Shown here piece after piece: positions 13,527-19,214 of a stretch of DNA of 19,214 nucleotides. The notes beneath the pieces were generated by a model. The model was not told the origin of the DNA. It made no database searches and saw only the letters and a list, made by a program, of their open reading frames with translations. The stretch spans positions 1-19,214 of the forward strand of contig WFXV01000207.1 in assembly GCA_015490435.1 (NCBI GenBank), read 5' to 3'. The position numbers were made by a program, and so were the translations under genes. The DNA is from Thermaceae bacterium (GTDB lineage: Bacteria; Deinococcota; Deinococci; Deinococcales; Marinithermaceae). Positions within the stretch are counted from its first letter, which is position 1, and every line of letters starts with the position of its first letter.

Positions 13527-14465
13527 ATGGAGGCATTGGAGACCACCCGTATTCGCACGCCCAAGTTCGAGGCCAAGGTCGAGGGGAACTACGGCGAGTT
13601 CGTGCTGGAGCCCCTCGAGCGCGGCTTCGGCGTGACCCTCGGGAACCCGCTCCGGCGCGTTCTGCTCTCCTCGATCCCCGGCACCGCCGTCACCAGCGTC
13701 TACATCGAGGACGCGCTCCACGAGTTCCAGACCCTGCCCGGCGTCCGCGAGGACGTGGTCCAGATCGTCCTGAACCTGAAGGAGCTCGTGGTCAAGTTCT
13801 TGGACCCCGACGTCGAGACCGTGACCCTAAGGCTCCGCGCCGAGGGGCCGGGCGAGGTAAAGGCCGGCGACCTGGAGGTGCCCTCCGACGCCGAGATCGT
13901 GAACCCCGACCTCCACATCGCCACCCTCGCCGAGGGGGCGCGGCTCGTCATGGAGGTCCGGGTGGACCGCGGCGTGGGCTACGTCCCGGCGGAGCAGCAC
14001 AACATCAAGGACCGGATCAACTCGATCCCGGTGGACGCGCTCTTCTCGCCGGTCCGCCGGGTCGCCTACCACGTCGAGAACACCCGGCTCGGCCGGCGCA
14101 CCGACCTCGACAAGCTCACCCTCCGGATCTGGACCGACGGCTCGGTGAGCCCCCAGGCGGCGCTCGCCGAGGCGGTGAAGATCCTAAAAGGGCACCTCGA
14201 CTTTTTCGCTCCCCTCGGCGAGGTGGCCGAGGAAGCGCCGGAGGAGCCGGCGCCGGAGCCTCCGGCGGAGGAGCGGCTGCCGCTTGAAGAGCTCGGCCTC
14301 TCCACCCGGGTCCTCCACAACCTCAAGGAGGAGGGGATCCACACCGTCGAGGACCTGCTCGCCTTGAGCCTGCGCGACCTCAAGAAGGTGCCCGGCATCG
14401 GCGAGCGGAGCATCGAGGAAATCAAGGAGGCCCTGGCGGAGCGGGGGCTCGCGCTAAAGGAGTGA
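13527..14465 (+). CDS. rpoA: DNA-directed RNA polymerase subunit alpha
   Basis: Encodes 312 residues. The N-terminal assembly domain (about 1-225) has GEFVLEPLERGFGVTLGNPL, RRVLLSSIPGTAVTSVYIED and VRVDRGVGYVPAEQHNIKDR. A linker rich in Glu, Pro and Ala follows (about 230-250). The C-terminal domain has LEELGLSTRVLHNLKEEGI and KKVPGIGERSIEEIKEAL, the part that contacts UP elements and activators. I chose ATG 13527 because GAGGTGA (13518-13524) lies just ahead. A GTG at 13521 in frame would add two residues and give a GTGA overlap with rpsD but has no ribosome site. Confidence 0.97.
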   Translation: MEALETTRIRTPKFEAKVEGNYGEFVLEPLERGFGVTLGNPLRRVLLSSIPGTAVTSVYIEDALHEFQTLPGVREDVVQIVLNLKELVVKFLDPDVETVTLRLRAEGPGEVKAGDLEVPSDAEIVNPDLHIATLAEGARLVMEVRVDRGVGYVPAEQHNIKDRINSIPVDALFSPVRRVAYHVENTRLGRRTDLDKLTLRIWTDGSVSPQAALAEAVKILKGHLDFFAPLGEVAEEAPEEPAPEPPAEERLPLEELGLSTRVLHNLKEEGIHTVEDLLALSLRDLKKVPGIGERSIEEIKEALAERGLALKE

Positions 14466-14469
14466 GACC

Positions 14470-14868
14470 ATGCGCCATCGCAAGGCAGGACGCAAACTCA
14501 ACCGCCACTCGAGCCACCGCCTGGCGCTGCTTCGGAACCAGGCGACCCAGCTTTTGCGCCACGGGCGGATCGAGACCACGATCCCGAAGGCCAAGGAGCT
14601 CCGGCGCTTCGTGGAGCCCTTGATCCACGTGGCCAAAAGGGGCGACCTCGCCGCCCGGCGGCGGGTGCTCGAGGACATCCACGACAAGGAAGTGGTGCGG
14701 AAGCTCTTCGACGAGATCGCGCCCCTCATGTCCGAGCGCCCGGGCGGCTACACCCGCATCCTGAAGCTCGCGAAGCGCCGCAAGGGCGACGGCACCCAGC
14801 TCGCCATCATCGAGCTGGTGGGGCTGGGGCGCGCCGAGGAGGCGGAAGAGGAAAAGGCCGAGGCCTGA
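14470..14868 (+). CDS. rplQ: 50S ribosomal protein L17 (bL17)
   Basis: Encodes 132 residues, MRHRKAGRKLNRHSSHRLAL at the start, then RNQATQLLRHGRIETTIPKA, EPLIHVAKRGDLAARRRV and GGYTRILKLAKRRKGDGTQL. L17 lies near the tunnel exit beside L22 and L32. Compared with Thermus L17 as I recall it (118 residues, ending soon after LVELVE), this protein carries an extra acidic tail, GRAEEAEEEKAEA, at its end. The ribosome site AAAGGAG (14456-14462) overlaps the rpoA stop. It is the last gene of the supercluster, just ahead of the terminator. Confidence 0.97.
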   Translation: MRHRKAGRKLNRHSSHRLALLRNQATQLLRHGRIETTIPKAKELRRFVEPLIHVAKRGDLAARRRVLEDIHDKEVVRKLFDEIAPLMSERPGGYTRILKLAKRRKGDGTQLAIIELVGLGRAEEAEEEKAEA

Positions 14869-14881
14869 GGGCTTCGGCCCT
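14868..14881 (+). other. UUCG-tetraloop hairpin after rplQ
   Basis: AGGGC (14868-14872) and GCCCT (14877-14881) pair around TTCG, giving the very stable C(UUCG)G closing. The hairpin begins at the last base of the rplQ stop codon and sits four bases before the main terminator stem. It lacks its own T-run, so it is more likely to protect the 3' end of the message or to assist the neighbouring terminator. Confidence 0.7.
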
Positions 14882-14884
14882 GGG

Positions 14885-14912
14885 GCGCGGGGGCTGCCCC
14901 CCGCGCTTTTTT
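14885..14912 (+). terminator. Intrinsic terminator of the ribosomal gene supercluster
   Basis: A perfect 9-bp stem of G and C (14885-14893 with 14898-14906) around a CTGC loop is followed at once by six T residues (14907-14912). This is a classic strong intrinsic terminator on the plus strand, 17 bases after the rplQ stop. The last two T residues are also part of the stop codon of the convergent minus-strand gene. Read from the minus strand there is no T-run after the stem, so it looks one-directional. Confidence 0.93.
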
Positions 14913-15453
14913 ATTCCAGCTCCGCGCTTTCCTCGACCTCGAGGGGTTCCTCGGTGGCCGGGGCAGGGTAGACCCGGCGGCCGCCCGGCTCGCGCTCGAG
15001 CACGTCGCGGTAGTCGCGCAGGTCGAGGAAGCGGTCGGCGGCGGAACGGAGCTCGAGGTCCACGCTCTCGTCGAGCCCCAGGATCCAGACCTCCTTGCCC
15101 ATCCCCCGCACCGCCTCCACCGGGGCCGCGAGCCCGGCGGCGCCGGCCGCGAGCAGCGCCACGTCCCAGCGGGGGGCGGAGAGCAGGAGGTCGGTGGCGA
15201 TCACCGCGTCGAACCGGGGCTCGGCGTGCACCTCCCGCCAGCGCACGGTGTAGCCCATGAAGACCAGGGCGTTTAGGAACTTCTTCTGACGCTCGTCGGT
15301 GAGATCGGTGACCGGGGCGTAGTAAAAAGCGTTGTAGAGGGCGTAGCCCTCCCGGAAGTGGGTCAGGGTCTTGCGGTGGTCCACGTTCCAGCCCATGCGC
15401 CGGGAGGCGGAATAGATGAACGAGCCGTCGATGAAGATGCCGAGCCTTTCCAT
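14911..15453 (-). CDS. NYN/LabA-like (DUF88) domain protein with altered active site
   Basis: Encodes 180 residues. The opening MERLGIFIDGSFIYSASRRM matches the first strand of NYN/PIN-like nuclease domains (Asp9), and FDAVIATDLLLSA (residues 81-93) matches the second conserved region (Asp82, Asp88). In active family members the third region is SGDxDF; here the equivalent stretch reads AAGAAGLAAPVEAVRGMGK (102-120), so both aspartates are gone. The protein is therefore probably not a normal nuclease. The C-terminus is acidic (EEPLEVEESAELE). It starts 5 bases after the dehydrogenase stop, with only a weak AGGG ribosome site, so likely shares its transcript. The exact role is unknown. Confidence 0.8.
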   Translation of the reverse strand: MERLGIFIDGSFIYSASRRMGWNVDHRKTLTHFREGYALYNAFYYAPVTDLTDERQKKFLNALVFMGYTVRWREVHAEPRFDAVIATDLLLSAPRWDVALLAAGAAGLAAPVEAVRGMGKEVWILGLDESVDLELRSAADRFLDLRDYRDVLEREPGGRRVYPAPATEEPLEVEESAELE

Positions 15454-15458
15454 GCGCC

Positions 15459-16490
15459 CTAGCTTACACGAAGCATGACTTTGCCGAAAACCTCGCGCCC
15501 TTCGAGCTTCTGGTGGGCGAGGGCGGCGTCTTCCAGGGGGAGCACCAGGCCGACCACCGGGCGGAGCCTTCCCTCCTCGAAAAACCGCGCGATTCGGAAA
15601 AGGCGCGCCTTCGAGGCCATCGTCGAGCCGTAGATGGTGAGCTGCCGGTAGAAGACGTGGGCGAGCGGCGTGGTCGCCTGGTAGCCGCTGGTCGCGCCCA
15701 CCAGGGCGATCCGGCCGCCCGACTTCGTGGCCTTGATCACCCCTTCCCAAAACTCCCGCCCGGTGGAGTCGGCGACCGCGTCCACCCCCTGGCCCTCGGT
15801 GAGGTCGCGGACCCGGCGGTGCCAGCCCTCCTCGCGGTAGTTCACGGTCTCGTCGGCGCCGAGCTCGCGGGCCAGCGCCAGCTTCTCCTCGCTGCCGGCG
15901 GCGGCGATCACCCGGGCCCCGTGGAGCTTCGCGATCTGGAGGGCGGCCACCCCCACCCCGCTGCCCGCGGCCATCACCAGCACGTTCTCCCCCGGCTGGA
16001 CCCTGAGCTTGTCCACCACCATCTGCCAGGCGGTGAGGAAGGCGAGCGGGAAGCTCGCCGCCTCCTCGAAGCTCAGGTTCGCGGGTTTTTCCACCAGGTT
16101 GGCCCGGGGGACCACCACGTACTCGGCGTAGGTGCCGTCGGTGTGCTCGCCGAGGATGCCGTAGGTGGGGCAGAGGTTGTCCGCGCCCGAAAGGCAGGCC
16201 TCGCAGTGCCCGCAGGAGATGCCCGGGTTTAGGACCACCGCTTTCCCGAGGAGCGCTTCATCCACCCCGGGGCCGAGGGCGTCCACCACCCCGGCCCCGT
16301 CGGCGCCCAGGACGTGGGGGAAGGAGAGCCGGGGGTTCGCGACCCCCTTCCGCACCCAGACGTCGAGGTGGTTGAGGGCGGCGGCGTAGAGCCGGACCCG
16401 GACCTCCCCTGGCCCGGGCTCGGGGTCGGGTCGCGCCCCCACCCGGAGCACCTCTGGCCCCCCGAAACCCTTGATGTAGACTGCCCGCAT
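15459..16490 (-). CDS. Zinc-type alcohol dehydrogenase-like / quinone oxidoreductase
   Basis: Encodes 343 residues of the medium-chain dehydrogenase family. The GroES-like N-terminal half has ALNHLDVWVRKG and LSFPHVLGADGAGVV; the position of the first catalytic zinc Cys is Asn40 here, while His59 is kept. The structural zinc lobe is intact: Cys93, Cys96, Cys99 and Cys107 (CGHCEAC). The NAD(P)-binding Rossmann part has VLVMAAGSGVGVAALQIAK (170-188). Without a full catalytic zinc site it may reduce quinones or enones rather than oxidise alcohols; the substrate is unknown. ATG 16490 (MRAVYIKGFGGPEVLRV) is chosen over TTG 16496, which lies within a hairpin arm. No clear ribosome site precedes either. 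Confidence 0.87.
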   Translation of the reverse strand: MRAVYIKGFGGPEVLRVGARPDPEPGPGEVRVRLYAAALNHLDVWVRKGVANPRLSFPHVLGADGAGVVDALGPGVDEALLGKAVVLNPGISCGHCEACLSGADNLCPTYGILGEHTDGTYAEYVVVPRANLVEKPANLSFEEAASFPLAFLTAWQMVVDKLRVQPGENVLVMAAGSGVGVAALQIAKLHGARVIAAAGSEEKLALARELGADETVNYREEGWHRRVRDLTEGQGVDAVADSTGREFWEGVIKATKSGGRIALVGATSGYQATTPLAHVFYRQLTIYGSTMASKARLFRIARFFEEGRLRPVVGLVLPLEDAALAHQKLEGREVFGKVMLRVS

Positions 16491-16494
16491 GTCC

Positions 16495-16537
16495 AAAGGA
16501 TACCCGCCCCGGCCGGCGCCGGGGCGGGTATCCTTTT
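16495..16537 (-). terminator. Perfect 19-bp-arm hairpin between the peroxiredoxin and dehydrogenase genes
   Basis: The arms 16495-16513 and 16518-16536 are perfect 19-base inverted repeats around a CGGC loop. On the minus strand the arm ends in TCCTTT, giving a short T-run, and it starts 5 bases after the peroxiredoxin stop, so it looks like that gene's terminator. On the plus strand four T residues follow (16534-16537), but no plus-strand gene ends here. The hairpin ends only 4 bases before the dehydrogenase ATG (16490), so it may also act as an attenuator or block initiation on read-through RNA. Confidence 0.8.
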
Positions 16538-16541
16538 GCCC

Positions 16542-17015
16542 TTAGCCGGCGATCTCGGCCACCGCCCGGGCGACCTCGTCGTAGGGGGGCTCGAGCCCAG
16601 GGTTCTCGGCCACCCAGGCCCAGCGGACCACCCCGTCCCCATCCACCACGAAGGCCGCCCGCTGGGCGAGCTCCTTGAGCCCTTTGAGCTCGGGGAGCAC
16701 CACCCCGAACGCCCGGATCGCCTCCTTGTTGAAGTCGGAGAGGAGCGGGTAGGTGATCCCGTTCTTCTCCGCGAAGGCGGCCTGGCAGAAGGGGGTGTCG
16801 GTGCTGATCCCCACCACCTGGGCGCCGAGCTCGTTGTAGCGGGCGAGCTGGTCGCGGAAAGTGCAGAGCTCCTTTTCGCAGACCGAGGTGAAGGACCCCG
16901 GGAAAAAGAGCAGGACCAGGGGTTTCCCGCGCCCGTACTCGGCGAGGTCCACCGGGTTCAGCTCGCGGTCAAAGACGGTCGCGTGGGGGAGCTTTTCGCC
17001 AATACCGATCGCCAT
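16542..17015 (-). CDS. AhpE-like peroxiredoxin
   Basis: Encodes 157 residues, a thioredoxin-fold peroxidase that reduces peroxides through a reactive cysteine. The PxxxTxxC motif is Pro39, Thr43, Cys46 (LLFFPGSFTSVCEKELC). Arg119 (QRAAFVVDGDGVVRWAWV) fits the conserved active-site arginine. Cys51 lies five residues after Cys46 and Cys77 further on, so either could act as the resolving cysteine. The pattern is closest to the AhpE branch of the Prx family rather than to BCP/PrxQ. The start is ATG 17015, because GGAGG at 17027-17023 lies 7 bases ahead; ATG 17021 is too close to that site. It has its own promoter. Confidence 0.92.
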   Translation of the reverse strand: MAIGIGEKLPHATVFDRELNPVDLAEYGRGKPLVLLFFPGSFTSVCEKELCTFRDQLARYNELGAQVVGISTDTPFCQAAFAEKNGITYPLLSDFNKEAIRAFGVVLPELKGLKELAQRAAFVVDGDGVVRWAWVAENPGLEPPYDEVARAVAEIAG

Positions 17016-17033
17016 ACCCATCCCTCCGGCGCC

Positions 17034-17061
17034 ACTTTACCCCTGTGCGGACCTGGCTCAA
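17034..17061 (-). promoter_or_regulatory. Promoter of the peroxiredoxin gene
   Basis: Read on the minus strand, TTGAGC (17061-17056) and TAAAGT (17039-17034) are separated by 16 bases; each has four matches to the sigma-70-type consensus. The -10 ends 18 bases before the peroxiredoxin ATG, leaving a short leader that holds the ribosome site GGAGG. Position and spacing make this the best promoter call in the window. No regulator site was recognised. Confidence 0.6.
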
Positions 17062-17089
17062 TGGGGGCGCGGGCACAAAGCGTGGAAGA

Positions 17090-18049
17090 ATGGGCCCCGT
17101 GGTACGGGTCGAGGGTCGTTTCGCGACCTTTTTCCCGCCGCCGGGCGCGGCGGCGCTCATCGGTGACTTCACCGACTGGAAGCGGCGGCCCCTGCCGATC
17201 GAGGGCCCCCTCACCCTCGAGCTCCCCCCCGACGCCTACGTCGAGTACGCTTTTTTGGACGAGAAGGGGCGTCCCTTCGCCGACCCCGAGGCGCCGCGGC
17301 CGGCGGAGAACCCCTGGTGGCCCTACGCCCGGGCCCTCACCACCGGGGCCTGGCGCTACGAAGCGCCGCCCCAGGCGCCGGTGCCCCGGGCGCGCCTGGT
17401 GCGGGACCGGGTCTTTTCCGAGCCCTTTTTCGCCGAGCGCAAGCTTTGGGTTTACGAGCCCCCGGCCGAGCCCCGGGCGGTGATGCTCGTCCAGGACGGG
17501 GTGGCGTTCCTGCGGCTCGGGCGGATGGCGGAGGTGGCCGAGGCGCTCATCCAAGAGGGGGCGATCCACCCGGTGCGGATCGTCTTCCTCGAGCCCGAGG
17601 ACCGCGACCGCGAGTACCGCATGGACCCCCGCTACCGAAGCTTCGTCTTTGAGGAGGTCCTGCCCAGCTACGGCGGGGGGCTCCCCTTGGGCTTTTGGGG
17701 GGCCTCGCTCGGGGGGCTCGCCGCGCTTTGGCTTTGGAACCAGGCCCCCGAGGGGAGCTTCGCCATGGCCCACTCGCCGGCCCTGAAGGCGCTCCCCGGG
17801 GGGAAGGACGCCTACGCCGAGCCCGAGTGGCTGACCGAGCAGCTCATCCCCCACGGGGGCCGGGTGTACCTGGAGGTGGGGGTGCTCGAGTGGTTGCTCG
17901 CCCCTACCCGCCGGCTGGCCGCGCGGATCGCCGACCTCGGCGTGACCCACGCCTACCGGGAGCGGCCCTCGGGCCACAACTGGGTGACCTGGCGCCAGGG
18001 GATCGCCCCGGGACTTCGCTACCTTCTCGGGCGGGACCTCGCGCTTTAG
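17090..18049 (+). CDS. Esterase with N-terminal CBM48-like domain
   Basis: Encodes 319 residues. The N-terminal 90 or so resemble a CBM48/isoamylase-N Ig-like domain (RFATFFPPPGAAALIGDFTD, then YVEYAFLDEKGRPFADPEAP). The rest is an alpha/beta hydrolase of the esterase D/enterochelin esterase type: nucleophile Ser206 in GFWGASLGGLAAL, and catalytic His296 in SGHNWVTWR; Glu262 or Glu267 may be the acid. No signal peptide is seen, so it is probably cytoplasmic. ATG 17090 is chosen; an in-frame GTG at 17045 would run into the divergent promoter, and GTG 17099 is another option. GGAAG lies very close to the ATG, so the start is uncertain. Substrate unknown. Confidence 0.85.
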   Translation: MGPVVRVEGRFATFFPPPGAAALIGDFTDWKRRPLPIEGPLTLELPPDAYVEYAFLDEKGRPFADPEAPRPAENPWWPYARALTTGAWRYEAPPQAPVPRARLVRDRVFSEPFFAERKLWVYEPPAEPRAVMLVQDGVAFLRLGRMAEVAEALIQEGAIHPVRIVFLEPEDRDREYRMDPRYRSFVFEEVLPSYGGGLPLGFWGASLGGLAALWLWNQAPEGSFAMAHSPALKALPGGKDAYAEPEWLTEQLIPHGGRVYLEVGVLEWLLAPTRRLAARIADLGVTHAYRERPSGHNWVTWRQGIAPGLRYLLGRDLAL

Positions 18050-18058
18050 CATCGGGCC

Positions 18059-19214
18059 ATGGGACCTCTCGCTGGCCTCAAGGTCCTGGACCTTTCCCGT
18101 ATCCTCGCCGGTCCCTTCGCCACCCAGGTGCTTTCCGACCTCGGGGCCCGGGTCTGGAAGGTGGAAAGCCCAAAAGGGGACGACACCCGCCGCTGGGGCC
18201 CGCCCTTCGCGAAAGGGGAGAGCGCCTACTACCTCTCGGCGAACCGGGGAAAGAAGAGTCTCGCCATCAACCTGAAGGACGCCCGGGGGGCGGCGATCGT
18301 CCGGGAGCTCGCGAAGAAGGCCGACGTCCTGATCGAGAACTTCAAGGCCGGAGGCCTCAAGAAGTACGGACTCGACTACGAGAGTCTGAGGGAGGAAAAC
18401 CCCGGCCTCGTCTACGTCTCGATCACCGGCTTCGGGCAGACCGGCCCCCGGGCCAAGGAGCCCGGCTACGACGCCGCGCTCCAGGGGATCACCGGGTTGA
18501 TGAGCATCACCGGCGAGCCGGACGGCCCGCCGATGAAGGTGGGGGTGGCGCTCATCGACGTGCTCACCGGCTGGGCGGCGGTCTCGGGGATTTTGGCCGC
18601 CCTCCTCGAGCGCGAAAAGAGCGGGCTAGGGCAGTACCTCGACCTCTCGCTCTTCGAGGTGGGGCTCATGAGCCTCGTCAACCAGGCCCAGAGCTACCTG
18701 GTCACCGGCGTGCCTCCGAAGCGCCTCGGGAACGCCCATCCCCAGATCGTGCCCTACCAGGCCTTCGAGGCCCAGGATGGCTGGTTCATCCTGGCGGTGG
18801 GGAACGACGAGCAGTACGCCCGCATGTGCCGGGCGATCGGCCGGGAGGATCTCATCGAAGACCCCCGCTTTCGCACCAACGCCGACCGGGTGCGGCACCG
18901 CGACGAGCTGATCCCGATCCTGGCGGAGGTCTTTCGATCGCGGCCCCGGGACGCTTGGATCGCGCTCTTCAAGGCCGAGGGCGTCCCCGCCACCCCGGTC
19001 AACGACATCGCCGAGGCCTTCGCCGACCCCCAGGCCGAGGCCCGGGGGGCGGTGTGGGAGCTCGAGCACCCGACGATCGGCGCGCTCAAAACGGTGGCGA
19101 GCGTCTTCCAGCACTTCTCCCGCACCCCGGCCGCCCCCGCCGGCCCGCCGCCGCTCCTCGGGGCGCACACCTTCGAAGTGCTAAGAGAAGAGCTCGGCTA
19201 CGACGAGGACACGC
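18059..19214 (+). CDS. Class III CoA-transferase (CaiB/Frc family), 3' end cut
   Basis: Encodes at least 385 residues and runs off the window; the family is usually near 400, so little is missing. Hallmarks are LAGLKVLDLSRILAGPFATQ, LSDLGARVWKVESPKGDDTR, ADVLIENFKAGG and SITGFGQTGPRAKEPGYDAA. Asp167 in VALIDVLTGWAAVSGILAAL lines up with the catalytic Asp169 of formyl-CoA transferase. Such enzymes move CoA between carboxylic acids; the acid cannot be told from sequence. The ATG at 18059 is 9 bases after the esterase stop with no good ribosome site (only CGGG), so it is probably cotranscribed and perhaps translationally coupled with that gene. Confidence 0.93.
   Translation, partial: MGPLAGLKVLDLSRILAGPFATQVLSDLGARVWKVESPKGDDTRRWGPPFAKGESAYYLSANRGKKSLAINLKDARGAAIVRELAKKADVLIENFKAGGLKKYGLDYESLREENPGLVYVSITGFGQTGPRAKEPGYDAALQGITGLMSITGEPDGPPMKVGVALIDVLTGWAAVSGILAALLEREKSGLGQYLDLSLFEVGLMSLVNQAQSYLVTGVPPKRLGNAHPQIVPYQAFEAQDGWFILAVGNDEQYARMCRAIGREDLIEDPRFRTNADRVRHRDELIPILAEVFRSRPRDAWIALFKAEGVPATPVNDIAEAFADPQAEARGAVWELEHPTIGALKTVASVFQHFSRTPAAPAGPPPLLGAHTFEVLREELGYDEDT

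Noticed and set aside
13505..14287. Plus-strand frame of 260 codons overlapping rpoA
   Set aside because: Arg/Gly/Pro-rich out-of-frame reading of rpoA; no family resemblance.
15454..15750. Extending the NYN-like protein upstream by about 99 residues
   Set aside because: The extension would overlap the dehydrogenase and reads as Pro/Arg/Gly-rich shadow; the family begins at the MERLGIFIDGS start.
16314..17483. A 389-codon plus-strand frame opposite the peroxiredoxin and dehydrogenase starts
   Set aside because: It spans a strong promoter and a hairpin and its translation is low-complexity; the minus-strand peroxiredoxin and dehydrogenase have clear motifs.
1..19214. Mobile elements, CRISPR repeats, tRNA or rRNA genes, toxin-antitoxin pairs, defence genes
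   Set aside because: I looked for direct or spaced repeats, transposase-like motifs and clover-leaf-like stretches and saw none. The gene content is core or ordinary metabolic throughout.

Overview
The window is high-GC DNA with near-exclusive G/C third positions. It carries a very compact ribosomal-protein supercluster. The proteins read like those of Thermaceae (Deinococcota): S14 is the short zinc form of 61 residues, L24, S4 and L36 all keep their zinc cysteines, L16 begins MLMPKRVKYRKQQRGR, and the EF-Tu tail ends VGAGVVTKILE. I infer a Thermus-related organism, possibly a relative such as Oceanithermus or Marinithermus. The genus is a guess from recalled protein sequences, not a search result.

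Positions 1-14868 form one plus-strand gene train. It opens with the 3' end of tuf, so it is joined to the str operon upstream. It then runs through the S10 block (rpsJ rplC rplD rplW rplB rpsS rplV rpsC rplP rpmC rpsQ), the spc block (rplN rplX rplE rpsZ rpsH rplF rplR rpsE rpmD rplO secY), adk-map-infA-rpmJ, and the alpha block (rpsM rpsK rpsD rpoA rplQ). Most neighbours overlap by 1-23 bases or lie under 10 bases apart. Only two gaps stand out: 64 bases between rpsZ and rpsH, and 33 bases between rpsM and rpsK. Both contain inverted repeats. A strong terminator closes the train at 14885-14912, preceded by a small UUCG-loop hairpin.

From 14911 to 17015 three genes lie on the minus strand. 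In transcription order they are an AhpE-like peroxiredoxin, a zinc-type quinone reductase/alcohol dehydrogenase-like protein, and a small NYN/LabA-like protein whose usual SGDxDF motif is lost. A perfect 19-bp-arm hairpin separates the peroxiredoxin from the dehydrogenase and ends only a few bases before the dehydrogenase start. From 17090 to the window end two plus-strand genes follow: a CBM48-like/esterase fusion and a class III CoA-transferase cut by the window edge.

Together the first 14.9 kb supply ribosome assembly, initiation (IF1), protein export (SecY), adenylate balance (Adk), N-terminal Met removal (MetAP) and the RNA polymerase alpha subunit. The last 4.3 kb is ordinary metabolic and stress-related gene content. 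I found no mobile element, CRISPR array, rRNA or tRNA gene, and no convincing new biological system. The best leads are regulatory: the hairpins, and an AT-richer rare-codon island inside map that may be a promoter. The degenerate NYN protein is the best protein-level lead.
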